Source: Caulobacter sp. (lineage in GTDB: Bacteria > Pseudomonadota > Alphaproteobacteria > Caulobacterales > Caulobacteraceae). From it: 64,000 nt of DNA. The position numbers were made by a program, and so were the translations under genes. Below the pieces are notes generated by a model. It ran no database searches and had not been told where the DNA came from. It saw only the letters and a program-made list of their open reading frames with translations. Of the stretch, positions 18,465-27,050 are shown one piece after another. How positions within the stretch are numbered: the first letter of the stretch is position 1; the number at the start of each line of letters is the position of its first letter. The stretch is from NCBI GenBank assembly GCA_021741355.1, contig JAIOXZ010000013.1, positions 1 through 64,000 on the forward strand, read 5' to 3'.

Positions 18465-19760
18465 ATGGCTGACGGCAATTTCGACCCGGGCAAGGCGGCG
18501 CGCGACAAGGACGAGCTGCTGAAGGCGGCGCGCGAGCGGGCCTGGTCGCTGCCGATCGACCAGATCAACGTGGTCGAGACCGAGCTGTGGCAGAACGACA
18601 CCCACTGGCCCTACTTCGAGCGGCTGCGGAAAGAGGCTCCGGTCCACTACTGCACCGTCGACGAGGAGACCGGCCCCTACTGGTCGGTGACCCGCTTCAA
18701 CGACATCATGGAGATCGACACCACCCACCAGGTGTTCAGCTCCGACGCGCACCTGGGCGGCATCACCCTGCGCGACATGGACGATGACTTCATCCTGCCG
18801 ATGTTCATCGCCATGGATCAGCCCAAGCATGACGTGCAGCGCAAGACCGTCAGCCCGGTGGTCAGCCCCGCGAGCCTGATGCAACTGGAGCCGATCATCC
18901 GCGAACGGGCCGCCGGCCTGCTCGACAGCCTGCCGATCGGCGAGACCTTCGACTGGGTCGACCGCATCTCGATCGAACTGACCACCCAGATGCTGGCCAC
19001 GTTGTTCGACTTCCCGTTCGAGGACCGGCGCAAGCTGACCCGCTGGTCGGATGTGGCCACCGCCGCGCCCGGCATGGGGGTCATCGAGACCGAGGAGCAG
19101 CGCCGCGAGGAACTGTTCGAATGCCTCGGCTACTTCACCAACCTGTGGAACGAGCGGGTCAACGCGCCCCAGCAGAACAACCTGATCTCCCTGCTGGCCC
19201 ATGGGGAGTCGACCCGCAACATGGAGCCGATGGAGTATCTTGGGAACCTGATCCTGCTCATCGTCGGCGGCAATGACACCACCCGCAACTCGATGACCGG
19301 CAGCGTCCTGGCCCTGAACCAGAACCCTGACCAGTACGCCAAGCTGCGCGCCAACCCTGACCTGATCCCGTCGATGGTGTCCGAGACCATCCGCTGGCAG
19401 ACGCCACTGGCGCACATGCGCCGCACCGCGCTGGCCGACTACGAGATCGGCGGCAAGACGATCAAGAAGGGTGACAAGGTCGCCATGTGGTACGTCTCGG
19501 GCAACCGCGACGACACCGCGATCGAGAACCCCGACGCCTACATCATCGACCGCGAACGTCCCCGCCATCACATGTCGTTCGGCTTCGGCATCCATCGCTG
19601 CGTGGGTAACCGGCTGGCCGAGATGCAGCTGCGCGTCGTCTGGGAAGAGATCCTCAAACGCTTCCCGACCATCGAGGTCGTCGGCGAGCCCGAGCGGGTG
19701 CCGTCGGCGTTCGTGAAGGGGTACCTGACCCTGCCCGTGCGGATTCCGGCGAAGCTGTAG
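18465..19760 (+). CDS. Cytochrome P450, CYP153 family (alkane terminal hydroxylase type)
   Basis: A 431-residue soluble P450. The I-helix motif GGNDTT lies near residue 268, ExxR (ETIR) near 306, and the heme loop FGFGIHRCVG has the axial Cys at 379. Long blocks such as DTHWPYFERLR, FDFPFEDRRKLTRWSDVATA and TPLAHMRRTAL match what I know of CYP153A enzymes, which hydroxylate medium-chain alkanes and fatty acids at the terminal carbon. ATG 18465 follows GAGGGG. Usual partners (2Fe-2S ferredoxin, ferredoxin reductase) are not adjacent. The substrate is inferred from the family. Confidence 0.92.
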   Translation: MADGNFDPGKAARDKDELLKAARERAWSLPIDQINVVETELWQNDTHWPYFERLRKEAPVHYCTVDEETGPYWSVTRFNDIMEIDTTHQVFSSDAHLGGITLRDMDDDFILPMFIAMDQPKHDVQRKTVSPVVSPASLMQLEPIIRERAAGLLDSLPIGETFDWVDRISIELTTQMLATLFDFPFEDRRKLTRWSDVATAAPGMGVIETEEQRREELFECLGYFTNLWNERVNAPQQNNLISLLAHGESTRNMEPMEYLGNLILLIVGGNDTTRNSMTGSVLALNQNPDQYAKLRANPDLIPSMVSETIRWQTPLAHMRRTALADYEIGGKTIKKGDKVAMWYVSGNRDDTAIENPDAYIIDRERPRHHMSFGFGIHRCVGNRLAEMQLRVVWEEILKRFPTIEVVGEPERVPSAFVKGYLTLPVRIPAKL

Positions 19761-19765
19761 GGCGC

Positions 19766-19873
19766 TGCATGGTTCGAGACGCTCGGCCGGGGCCTCGCTC
19801 CTCACCATGACGGGCACTTGTGTTCGTCATCCTGAGGAGCGATCCCTGAGGATCGCGTCTCGAAGGACGCACG
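19766..19873. repeat. Intergenic inverted-repeat element, copy A
   Basis: It begins TGCATGGTTCGAGACGCTCG and contains CTCCTCACCATGACG, CGTCATCCTGAGGAGCGATC and GGATCGCGTCTCGAAGGACG. The two ends (GGTTCGAGACG and CGTCTCGAA) are complementary, so the element can fold into a long hairpin. It lies in the convergent gap between the P450 and usp. Related copies are at 20535 and 40341. The rest of the gap, 19874-20011, shows no gene. Confidence 0.85.
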
Positions 19874-20011
19874 GTCAGCGTCGGCCCCCGAAAACCCGTA
19901 GGCATATCGCGCCCGGATGTCTTGAAGGCCTGCGTTGCTCCGGTGGACGGCCTGCCTCGCGGGTAGAGGCTCGCCCTATCTGGGCTCGATCCCACCACGG
20001 CCTTAGCCGCC

Positions 20012-20485
20012 CTATGCCAGGTCCGCGATCTCGTCATCGGTCAGGTCCCCCGGCACCACCGTCACCGGCAGCTTCCGGCTCCCCCAGTTCACGCCGTCGC
20101 GGGCGATCGAGGCGACCAACGGGCCCGGGCCCTTGCCGCCGGTGGAGGCGGCGAGGACGAGGATCTTGATGTCGGGGTCTCCGGCGACCACCTGGCGGAT
20201 CGCCAGCTTGGTGCTCTCGGCGTGCTTGATCAGGAATTCCGGCGCCTGACCGGTGACGGCCATGACGGTCTCGGCCAGCTTCTGCAGGACCATCTCGGCC
20301 TCGGCCCGCTCCTGGCGCTCCATCTCCTCGCGCACGCCCGACCAGTGTTCGAACACGGCCGGCTCGATGACGCGCAGCAGGCAGACATGGCCGCCCGTCG
20401 ACAGCGCCCGCTTGCAGGCATAGCGCAGCGCCGCCCCGGACTCGGGGCTGTCGTCGGCGATGACCAGGAACTTGCGACGGCTCAT
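20012..20485 (-). CDS. Universal stress protein family protein
   Basis: A 157-residue protein starting MSRRKFLVIADDSPESGAALRY, with a single UspA-like alpha/beta domain. The ATP-binding loop region is VLAASTGGKGPGPLVASI, a less canonical form of the usual GxxG(9x)GS motif. It stands alone between two intergenic repeat elements. The specific role is unknown. Confidence 0.85.
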   Translation of the reverse strand: MSRRKFLVIADDSPESGAALRYACKRALSTGGHVCLLRVIEPAVFEHWSGVREEMERQERAEAEMVLQKLAETVMAVTGQAPEFLIKHAESTKLAIRQVVAGDPDIKILVLAASTGGKGPGPLVASIARDGVNWGSRKLPVTVVPGDLTDDEIADLA

Positions 20486-20534
20486 GGGCGGACGGTGACT
20501 TAGCGGCGTGCGTTGGGCAAGGGGCGCCGAGATT

Positions 20535-20652
20535 GCGTGGTTCGAGACGCTCGGCTGGGGCCTCGCTCCTCACCATGACGAAGATATTTGGCGTCCGCCC
20601 TCTACGTCATCCTGAGGAGCGATCCGTCAGGATCGCGTCTCGAAGGACGCAC
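20535..20652. repeat. Intergenic inverted-repeat element, copy B
   Basis: It has the same organisation as copy A: GCGTGGTTCGAGACGCTCGG at the start, CTCACCATGACG, CGTCATCCTGAGGAGCGATC, and GGATCGCGTCTCGAAGGACG at the end. The central part differs. It fills most of the gap between trpS and usp. Confidence 0.85.
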
Positions 20653-20658
20653 CCTGAC

Positions 20659-21690
20659 TCAGCGCCAGAACCCGACGATCTTCTTCACTTCGTCGAGCGT
20701 TGGCGCCGCCACTTCGCGGGCCTTCTCGGCGCCGGCCGCCAGCACGCGGTCGATCTCGGCCGGGTCGCCGAGCAGGTGGCGCATGCGGTCGCTGACCGGA
20801 GCGAGCTTCGCCACGGCCAGATCGGCCAGCGCCGGCTTGAAGGCGCCGAAGCCCTTGCCGCCGTACTCGGCCAGCACCTGGGCTTTGGTCAGTTCCGCCA
20901 GCGCGCCATAGATGCCGACCAGATTGTCCGCCTCGGGGCGCAGCTTCAGGTCCTCGAGCGTCTCGGGCAGGGGCTCGGGATCGGTCTTCGCCTTGCGGAT
21001 CTTCTGGGCGATGGCGTCGGCGTCGTCGGTCAGGTTGATGCGCGAATTGTCCGAGGGGTCGGACTTGCTCATCTTCGCCGCTCCGTCGCGCAGGGACATG
21101 ATCCGCGCGCCGGGACCCTCGATCAGCCCGTCCGGCAGGGGGAAGAAGCCCGGCCGGTCGAAGTCGTGATTGAACTTGGCGGCGATGTCGCGGGTCAGTT
21201 CCAGGTGCTGCTTCTGGTCGTCGCCGACCGGCACATGCGTCGCCTTGTAGACCAGGATGTCGGCCGCCTGGAGCACCGGGTAGGTGTAGAGGCCGACCGA
21301 GCTGCGCTCCTTGTGCTTGCCGCTCTTCTCCTTGAACTGGGTCATCCGGTCGAGCCAGCCGAGGCGGGCGACGCACTGGAAGATCCAGCCGAGCTCGGCG
21401 TGGGCCATGACCGCCGACTGCGGGAAGATGGTCGCCTTCGCCGGATCTAGGCCCGCGGCGAGATAGGCCGCCGCGATCTCGCGCGTCTGGTTCGCCAGCA
21501 GGGCCGGGTCCTGCCAGACGGTGATGGCATGCAGGTCGGCGACGAAGATGAAGGTCTCCATCTCGTGCTGCAGCCGGGCGAACTTCACCAGGGCGCCGAG
21601 ATAGTTGCCCAGATGCAGGGCGCCGGACGGCTGGACGCCAGACAGCACGCGCTGCGGGCCGGAATAGGAAGCGGGAGGCTGATCGGTCAT
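20659..21690 (-). CDS. trpS: Tryptophanyl-tRNA synthetase
   Basis: A class I synthetase of 343 residues. The HIGH-type motif appears as [12 protein letters not shown] near residue 20 and the KMSKS loop as [11 protein letters not shown] near residue 205. [16 protein letters not shown] and [18 protein letters not shown] match the family. Its stop abuts intergenic repeat B. It lies 142 bp downstream of murJ. Confidence 0.97.
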   Translation of the reverse strand: MTDQPPASYSGPQRVLSGVQPSGALHLGNYLGALVKFARLQHEMETFIFVADLHAITVWQDPALLANQTREIAAAYLAAGLDPAKATIFPQSAVMAHAELGWIFQCVARLGWLDRMTQFKEKSGKHKERSSVGLYTYPVLQAADILVYKATHVPVGDDQKQHLELTRDIAAKFNHDFDRPGFFPLPDGLIEGPGARIMSLRDGAAKMSKSDPSDNSRINLTDDADAIAQKIRKAKTDPEPLPETLEDLKLRPEADNLVGIYGALAELTKAQVLAEYGGKGFGAFKPALADLAVAKLAPVSDRMRHLLGDPAEIDRVLAAGAEKAREVAAPTLDEVKKIVGFWR

Positions 21691-21831
21691 GGATCGGTCT
21701 TCTTGAATGGCAGGTCGTTGGGCCGCGCGGACGACGGTCGGCGCGTTGAGCGGGCGTCGGTCAGACGCTGCGCCATCGGCGCGCGGTATGTGCCGTGAGG
21801 ACCATGGGCGCTCGATACGGCAGGGGCGGGG

Positions 21832-23475
21832 CTAGAGCAAGTCTGTCGGCGGGGTGGCGGCGACGCCCGGTTTGCGGCGCAGGGCCGCGCGGATCTCGGC
21901 AATCGTGACCCCGCCGCTGCCGAGCAGGAGTACCGGATAGAGGGCCGCGCCGGCCATGCACAGCAGCAGGACGGTGATCTCCTTGGGGCCCAGCCCGATG
22001 ATGCGGACGCCCGCCAGCGGGGCTTCGATCTCCGCCCGGAACAGCTGGGCGGCGAACATCGCCGCGCCCAGCGCGGCGCTGGCGGCGGCGATCCGCGCCA
22101 GCTTGCTCCAGGCCGTCGGCGAGGGCGTCCAGTCGCCACGCTTGCGCAGGGCGTGGACCATCTGGGCGACGTTGAGCCAGGAGGCGAAGGCGGTCGCGGC
22201 GGCGATGCCCTCGAAGCCGATGACATAGAAGAGGGTGATCCCAAGGCCGATGTTCACGGCTACCGAAATCAGCGCGAACCGCATCGGCGCCTTCGTATCG
22301 TGCCGGGCGAAGAACACCGGCGACAGGACCCTGGACAGCACGAAGGCCGGGACGCCCCAGCCGTAGTGGAACAGCGCCTTGGCCGTCTCGCCCGCGTCAT
22401 AGGCGGTGAACTCGCCGCGCTGGAACAGGCCGTCGATCAGATAGTGCGGCATGGCCATCAGCACGGCCGCGGCCGGCAGGGTCAGGGCCATGGCGAAGAC
22501 GATCGCCTGGTCGGTGGTCTTCTGGGCCTCGTCCTTGTCGCCGAGGCTGATGGCGCGGGACAGCGAGGGCAGCAGCGCCACGCCGATGGCCACGCCGACG
22601 AGGCCGAGCGGCAGCTGGTAGAACCGGTCGGCGACGGCCAGCCAGGTGCGGGCGCCGTTGACCTGGCTGGCGATGATGCCCGACAGGAAGATGTTGATCT
22701 GGGTGACGCTGGCGGCGATGGCGCCCGGAACGGCGATGGCGATCAGCGCGCGGATTTCCGGGGTCAGGCGTGGCAGCGTCGGGCGGATCTTCGCCCCGAC
22801 CCGCCGCACGCCCCACCACAGCAGGCCCGCCTGGACCACGCCGGCGGCGAGGATCGCCCAGCTGGCGGCATGGGCCGAATCGACGGCGCTGCGTGGCGGG
22901 ATCACGGCGATCAGGATCGCGGCGTTGAGCACGGTCGGAGCCGCCGCCGACAGGGCGAACCGGCCCCCCGCGTTGAGCACGCCCGACAGCAGGGCGACGA
23001 TGGCCATACAGGGCAGGTAGGGCATGCTGATCTGCGTCAGCACCACCGCCAGCCGGTACTTCTCGCTGTTGAAGCCGAAGCCCGGATTGATCGCCAGCAT
23101 CAGCCACGGCATGGCCAGCTGGAAGGCGATGGTCAGCGCCAGGGTGATGGCCGCCAGGGTGGCGAGCGCGTCGGTCGCCAGCTTGTCGGCCGCCTCCTGA
23201 CCTTCGTTGGCCAGCACCTTCGAGTAGGTCGGCACGAAGGCCGCGGTGAAGGCGCCCTCGGCGAAGATCCGGCGGAACAGATTGGGAAACGACTGTGCGG
23301 TGTTGAAGGCGTCGGCGGCGGGGGTTGCGCTGGCGCCCAGCCGGGCGGTGATGAACAGGTCGCGGGCCAGGCCCATGAAGCGGCTGACCAGCGTCAGGCT
23401 GGAAAACACCATGGACGAGCGGATCAGGCCGCCCTTCGGGGTTTTCACGGGTCGGGGCGGGTGCTTGGCGCTCAC
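21832..23475 (-). CDS. murJ: Lipid II flippase MurJ
   Basis: A 547-residue polytopic membrane protein of the MVF family with about 14 transmembrane helices and the N-terminal signature SLTLVSRFMGLARDLFITAR. It exports lipid II for peptidoglycan synthesis. The start region has basic residues before the first helix. It follows glnD by 40 bp on the same strand, a common neighbour pair in Alphaproteobacteria. Confidence 0.96.
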   Translation of the reverse strand: MSAKHPPRPVKTPKGGLIRSSMVFSSLTLVSRFMGLARDLFITARLGASATPAADAFNTAQSFPNLFRRIFAEGAFTAAFVPTYSKVLANEGQEAADKLATDALATLAAITLALTIAFQLAMPWLMLAINPGFGFNSEKYRLAVVLTQISMPYLPCMAIVALLSGVLNAGGRFALSAAAPTVLNAAILIAVIPPRSAVDSAHAASWAILAAGVVQAGLLWWGVRRVGAKIRPTLPRLTPEIRALIAIAVPGAIAASVTQINIFLSGIIASQVNGARTWLAVADRFYQLPLGLVGVAIGVALLPSLSRAISLGDKDEAQKTTDQAIVFAMALTLPAAAVLMAMPHYLIDGLFQRGEFTAYDAGETAKALFHYGWGVPAFVLSRVLSPVFFARHDTKAPMRFALISVAVNIGLGITLFYVIGFEGIAAATAFASWLNVAQMVHALRKRGDWTPSPTAWSKLARIAAASAALGAAMFAAQLFRAEIEAPLAGVRIIGLGPKEITVLLLCMAGAALYPVLLLGSGGVTIAEIRAALRRKPGVAATPPTDLL

Positions 23476-23515
23476 GGCGCGCTTTTGCGCTGGCGGCGGG
23501 AGGGGGTCAAGGAGC

Positions 23516-26344
23516 CTACCGGCCGATGCTGGCCCGGGCCCGCTCCAGACGCGGGCGGCCGCGCGGCGCCTGGCCGGAGTCCTCGGCTTCGAGGACGTCC
23601 ATCAGGGCCGCCTTGAGGGCCGTGGCGCGTTTGGCGTCGGTCAGCTTTCCGCCGCCCGGGGTCTGGACGTAGAAGGCGTCCACGGCGCGTTCGCCATAGC
23701 CGTCGATATGGGCCGAGGTGATCGACAGGCCGGCGTCGGCCACGGCGCGGGCGAGGCCCTCGAGCAGGCCCGGCCGGTCGCGACCCGAGGCCTCGACGAC
23801 CGTGGCTTCGGCCGAGGCGTCGTTGTCGAGCATGACGGTGGGTGTGATCGAGAAGGCCGAGGCGCGGCCCTGCTCGCCGCCCTTGCGGGCTTCGAACGTC
23901 GGGGTTTCGCCCCGGCCGGCAGCCTCGAGACTGTCGGCCAGCCGGCGCAGGATGCGCGGATTGTCGCCGCCGATCGGCGCCCCGGTGACGTCCTGGACAT
24001 GGAACACGTCCAGCGCCTGACCCTGGCCTGAGGTGAACACCCGGGCGCCCACGACGTTGCCGCCCAGGCCTGACAGGGCGAGCGTCAGATCGGCGAACAG
24101 ACCGCGCCGGTCCTTGGCCGCCACAACGATCTCGGCGGCGTTGCGGTCTGGCCGGATGCGGGCTTCGGCCGCCGCGCCACCCTGCAAGGCCGCGCGCCGG
24201 GCGAGGGCGGCATGGGCGGCCAGTTCCGACGGGGAGAAGGCGGTGAAGTAGGCGTCTTCCATCGAGGTCGCCCAACCCTTGGCGGCTGGATCGGCCAGCG
24301 CCAGGGCGGCGCGGGCCTCGGCGGCGACCGACTCCTGGTGGCGGCGGGCGCTGGCGGCGGGATCACTGCCGCGGCCGCCGCGGAAGATCGCCTCGGTGGC
24401 GGCGTAGAGCTCGCGCATCAGCTGGCCCTTCCAGCCGTTCCAGACGCCCGGGCCGACGGCGCGGATGTCGGCCACTGTCAGCACCAGCAGCAGCCGCAGC
24501 CGCTCGGGGTTCTCGACGATGCGGGCGAAGGCGGCGACCGTCGCCGGGTCGGTGACGTCGCGCTTCTGGGCGTAGTCGCTCATCACCAGATGATGCTCGA
24601 CCAGCCAGGCGATCAGCTCGATCTTGGACCGTTCCAGACCCAGCCGTTCGCAGGCCGACCGCGCGGCGCGGGCCCCGGCCTTCTCCTGGCCGCCAGCGCC
24701 GCCCTTGCCGGTGTCGTGCAGCAGCATGGCGAGGAACAGGCTCTCGCGGTCGTCGATCAGCGGCATGATCGAGACCGCCAGCGGGTGGTCGTCCGCCAGC
24801 CGGCCCTCGGCGATGTCGGCGATGATCCCGACCGCCTTCAGGGTGTGCTCGTCCACCGTGTAGGAGTGGTACATGTTGAACTGCATCTGGGCGACGATCC
24901 GGCCGAACTCCGGCACGAAGCGGCCCAGCACGCCGGACTCGTTCATCAGCATCAGGGTGCGGTAGGTCCGTTTGCCGCGCGCCAGGATGTCGAGAAAGGC
25001 TTTCGCCGCCTCGGGGTCGCGGCGGGTCTTGACGGTAATCAGCGGCAGGCAGCGGGTGACCGCCGTGAAGGCGTCCGGATGCAGGTCCAGGTCGCGCTGG
25101 TCGGCGATGCGGAAGATGCGGATCAGGTCGACAGGATCGCGCTCGAACACCTCCGGCCCGTCGATGGTCAGGCGGCCGGCCTCCTCGTGGAAACCGGCGA
25201 TGTCGAGCGGCTTGCGCTTGGGGCTCGGCCGGCCCGGCAGGAAACGCGACAGGCCCTTGGGCTGGGCCTTGAGGTGCTCGGTCTCCAGCTTGGCCGAGAA
25301 GGTGCGGGTCAGGGAGCCGACCTCGCGGGCGATCAGGAAGTAGCGCCGCATGAACCGCTCGACGGCCGGATTGTCGGCGCGGTCGCCAAAGCCCATCCGG
25401 CGGGCGATCTCCGGCTGCAGGTCGAAGGTCAGCCGCTCCTCGGGCCGGCCCGTGGCGAAATGCAGGTGGGCGCGGACCGCATGCAGGAAGTCGAACGCCC
25501 GGACGAAGGCGGCGACCTCGCGGCGATCGAAATAGCCGAGGGTGAAAACGTCCGCCGGACGCTCGACCGGGTGCAGGTATTCGGCGATCCACATCAGGGT
25601 GTGCAGGTCGCGCAGGCCGCCCTTGCCCTCCTTGACGTTGGGCTCAACCATGTAGCGGCTGGTGTCGGCGCGGCCGTGGCGGTCGTCGCGCTCCTTGAGC
25701 TTGGCGGCGACGAACTCGGCCCCGGTGTTGCGGACCACGTCGTTGCGGAAGCGCTTCTTCAGTTCCTCGCCGAGGGACTCGTCGCCGGTCAGGCGGCGGG
25801 CCTCGAGGATCGAGGTGCGGATCGTAAAGTCCTCTTTCGAGAGCCGCACGCATTCCTCGACCGTGCGCGAGGCGTGGCCGACCTTGAAGCCCAGATCCCA
25901 CAGCGCATAGAGCATGAACTCGATGACGCTCTCGGCGTGGGCCGTCTGCTTGTATGGCCGCAGGAACAGCAGATCGAGATCGCTGTAGGGGCTCAGCACG
26001 CCCCGGCCGTAGCCGCCGACCGCCAGCAGGCACAGCCGCTCGCCCTCGGTGGGGTTGCGGGCGCGGAACATGTGCACGGTGGTGAAGTCGTAGAGGGCGG
26101 TGACCACCTCGTCGGTGACGCCGCACAGCAGACGGGCCGTCTCGACCCCGCCGGCGCCGTTCTCCAGCCGCTCCTTGGCGATCATCCGGCCGCGGAACAG
26201 GGCGGCTTTCAGGATCTCCAGCGCCAGCTTGCGCTGCTCGGCTTCGTTGCCCAGGGCGTCATGGGCGGCGGCGGTCAGTCGCGTGCGCAGGGCGATGCCG
26301 TCAACGACATGTTCGAGGCGGGTCGGGCGAAGACGGGTGGCCAT
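23516..26344 (-). CDS. glnD: Bifunctional uridylyltransferase/uridylyl-removing enzyme GlnD
   Basis: GlnD senses glutamine and modifies PII proteins, controlling nitrogen assimilation. The 942-residue protein has a nucleotidyltransferase domain near residue 110 (GGYGRGVLSPYSDLDLLF) and an HD hydrolase domain near 540 (LLHDTGKGG, later VEHHLVMSDYAQKRD). Two C-terminal ACT domains lie at about 725-800 and 835-915. All catalytic motifs are intact. It is divergent from parDE and upstream of murJ. Confidence 0.97.
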   Translation of the reverse strand: MATRLRPTRLEHVVDGIALRTRLTAAAHDALGNEAEQRKLALEILKAALFRGRMIAKERLENGAGGVETARLLCGVTDEVVTALYDFTTVHMFRARNPTEGERLCLLAVGGYGRGVLSPYSDLDLLFLRPYKQTAHAESVIEFMLYALWDLGFKVGHASRTVEECVRLSKEDFTIRTSILEARRLTGDESLGEELKKRFRNDVVRNTGAEFVAAKLKERDDRHGRADTSRYMVEPNVKEGKGGLRDLHTLMWIAEYLHPVERPADVFTLGYFDRREVAAFVRAFDFLHAVRAHLHFATGRPEERLTFDLQPEIARRMGFGDRADNPAVERFMRRYFLIAREVGSLTRTFSAKLETEHLKAQPKGLSRFLPGRPSPKRKPLDIAGFHEEAGRLTIDGPEVFERDPVDLIRIFRIADQRDLDLHPDAFTAVTRCLPLITVKTRRDPEAAKAFLDILARGKRTYRTLMLMNESGVLGRFVPEFGRIVAQMQFNMYHSYTVDEHTLKAVGIIADIAEGRLADDHPLAVSIMPLIDDRESLFLAMLLHDTGKGGAGGQEKAGARAARSACERLGLERSKIELIAWLVEHHLVMSDYAQKRDVTDPATVAAFARIVENPERLRLLLVLTVADIRAVGPGVWNGWKGQLMRELYAATEAIFRGGRGSDPAASARRHQESVAAEARAALALADPAAKGWATSMEDAYFTAFSPSELAAHAALARRAALQGGAAAEARIRPDRNAAEIVVAAKDRRGLFADLTLALSGLGGNVVGARVFTSGQGQALDVFHVQDVTGAPIGGDNPRILRRLADSLEAAGRGETPTFEARKGGEQGRASAFSITPTVMLDNDASAEATVVEASGRDRPGLLEGLARAVADAGLSITSAHIDGYGERAVDAFYVQTPGGGKLTDAKRATALKAALMDVLEAEDSGQAPRGRPRLERARASIGR

Positions 26345-26416
26345 GGACCTTATGTGCGCTGCAACAGAGGGCGGTGCAACGGGTCGGACCCCGGTAGCGC
26401 CGCAATGCGTGATTTG

Positions 26417-26442
26417 TCGCCAGTCGCCCCGATGGTATCTAT
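26417..26442 (+). promoter_or_regulatory. Possible parDE promoter
   Basis: TTGTCG-like and TATCTA-like hexamers lie about 16 bp apart. The start site would fall inside the adjoining palindrome at 26440-26458. Confidence 0.35.
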
Positions 26443-26458
26443 GTCAATCTTTGACATA
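26440..26458. promoter_or_regulatory. Palindromic operator for parDE autoregulation
   Basis: TATGTCAA and TTGACATA are perfect 8-bp inverted repeats around a 3-bp spacer (TCT), 11 bp upstream of the parD ATG. ParD-type antitoxins bind such palindromes to repress their own operon. Confidence 0.65.
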
Positions 26459-26468
26459 TGAGGTCGCC

Positions 26469-26741
26469 ATGGCCACCAACGTCCACCTGAGCCCCGAACT
26501 GGAACGTTTCGCAAAACAGTGCGTGGAAGAGGGCCGCTACAACAACGTCAGCGAGGTCGTCCGGTCAGCGCTGCGCATGCTGCAGGACGCCGAGGAGCGG
26601 AAGCGCGCGTTCATGGCCATGTTAAGGGCGGCCGAAGATGAGGCGGATCGCGACGGCTGGGTCTCCGCTGAGGATGCTCTTGCCCAGATGGATGCCGTGA
26701 TTGACGAGATCGAGGCGCGCCTTGGGGCCGACCCGGAATGA
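26469..26741 (+). CDS. parD: Antitoxin of the ParD family
   Basis: A 90-residue protein beginning MATNVHLSPELERFAKQCVE, with a ribbon-helix-helix DNA-binding half (ALRMLQDAEERKR region follows the RHH) and an acidic C-terminal half that would wrap the toxin. The start ATG 26469 is preceded by GAGG. It overlaps parE by 4 bp (ATGA), the typical coupled antitoxin-first order. It should neutralise ParE and repress the operon. Confidence 0.9.
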   Translation: MATNVHLSPELERFAKQCVEEGRYNNVSEVVRSALRMLQDAEERKRAFMAMLRAAEDEADRDGWVSAEDALAQMDAVIDEIEARLGADPE

Positions 26742-27049
26742 AAGCCACCCTCTCTCCCGCCGTGACAAGAGACCTTCTTGAGGCGACCGCGGCAATCGGC
26801 ACGGATAGCCGATGGGCTGCGCGCGCCTTTCGCGGCGCAATCGACGAGGCGCTGACCCTGATTGGCCGCCATGCCGAGATAGGGACCGAACGACTTGAGC
26901 TCGCCGCCCCGCCGATCCGGTTCTGGACCCTGAGGCGGTTTCCCTATGTCGTTGCCTACAACGCCGGTCGTGAGCCACCGCGCGTTCTGAGAGTCGTGCA
27001 TGGCGCCCGCGACTTACCGGAACTCTTCAGCGACCTGCGGCTGGACTGA
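26738..27049 (+). CDS. parE: Toxin of the ParE/RelE superfamily
   Basis: A 103-residue basic protein, MKATLSPAVTRDLLEATAAI. The RelE/ParE fold is suggested by the IGTERLELAAPPIRFWTLRRFPYVV region (abbreviated: RFWTLRRFPYVVAY) and by the C-terminal VLRVVHGARDLPELF, which fits the usual IxRIxHxxRD pattern. ParE toxins poison DNA gyrase, while RelE relatives cut mRNA; the sequence looks more ParE-like. It ends 1 bp before the convergent mutS stop. Confidence 0.87.
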   Translation: MKATLSPAVTRDLLEATAAIGTDSRWAARAFRGAIDEALTLIGRHAEIGTERLELAAPPIRFWTLRRFPYVVAYNAGREPPRVLRVVHGARDLPELFSDLRLD

Positions 27050-27050
27050 C

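Noticed and set aside
18285-19817. 510-codon frame antisense to the CYP153 gene
   Set aside because: The plus strand has intact P450 motifs. The antisense translation is His/Arg/Val/Gly-rich shadow sequence.
24212-26461. 749-codon frame antisense to glnD
   Set aside because: glnD motifs are complete on the other strand and the antisense frame has no recognisable domains.
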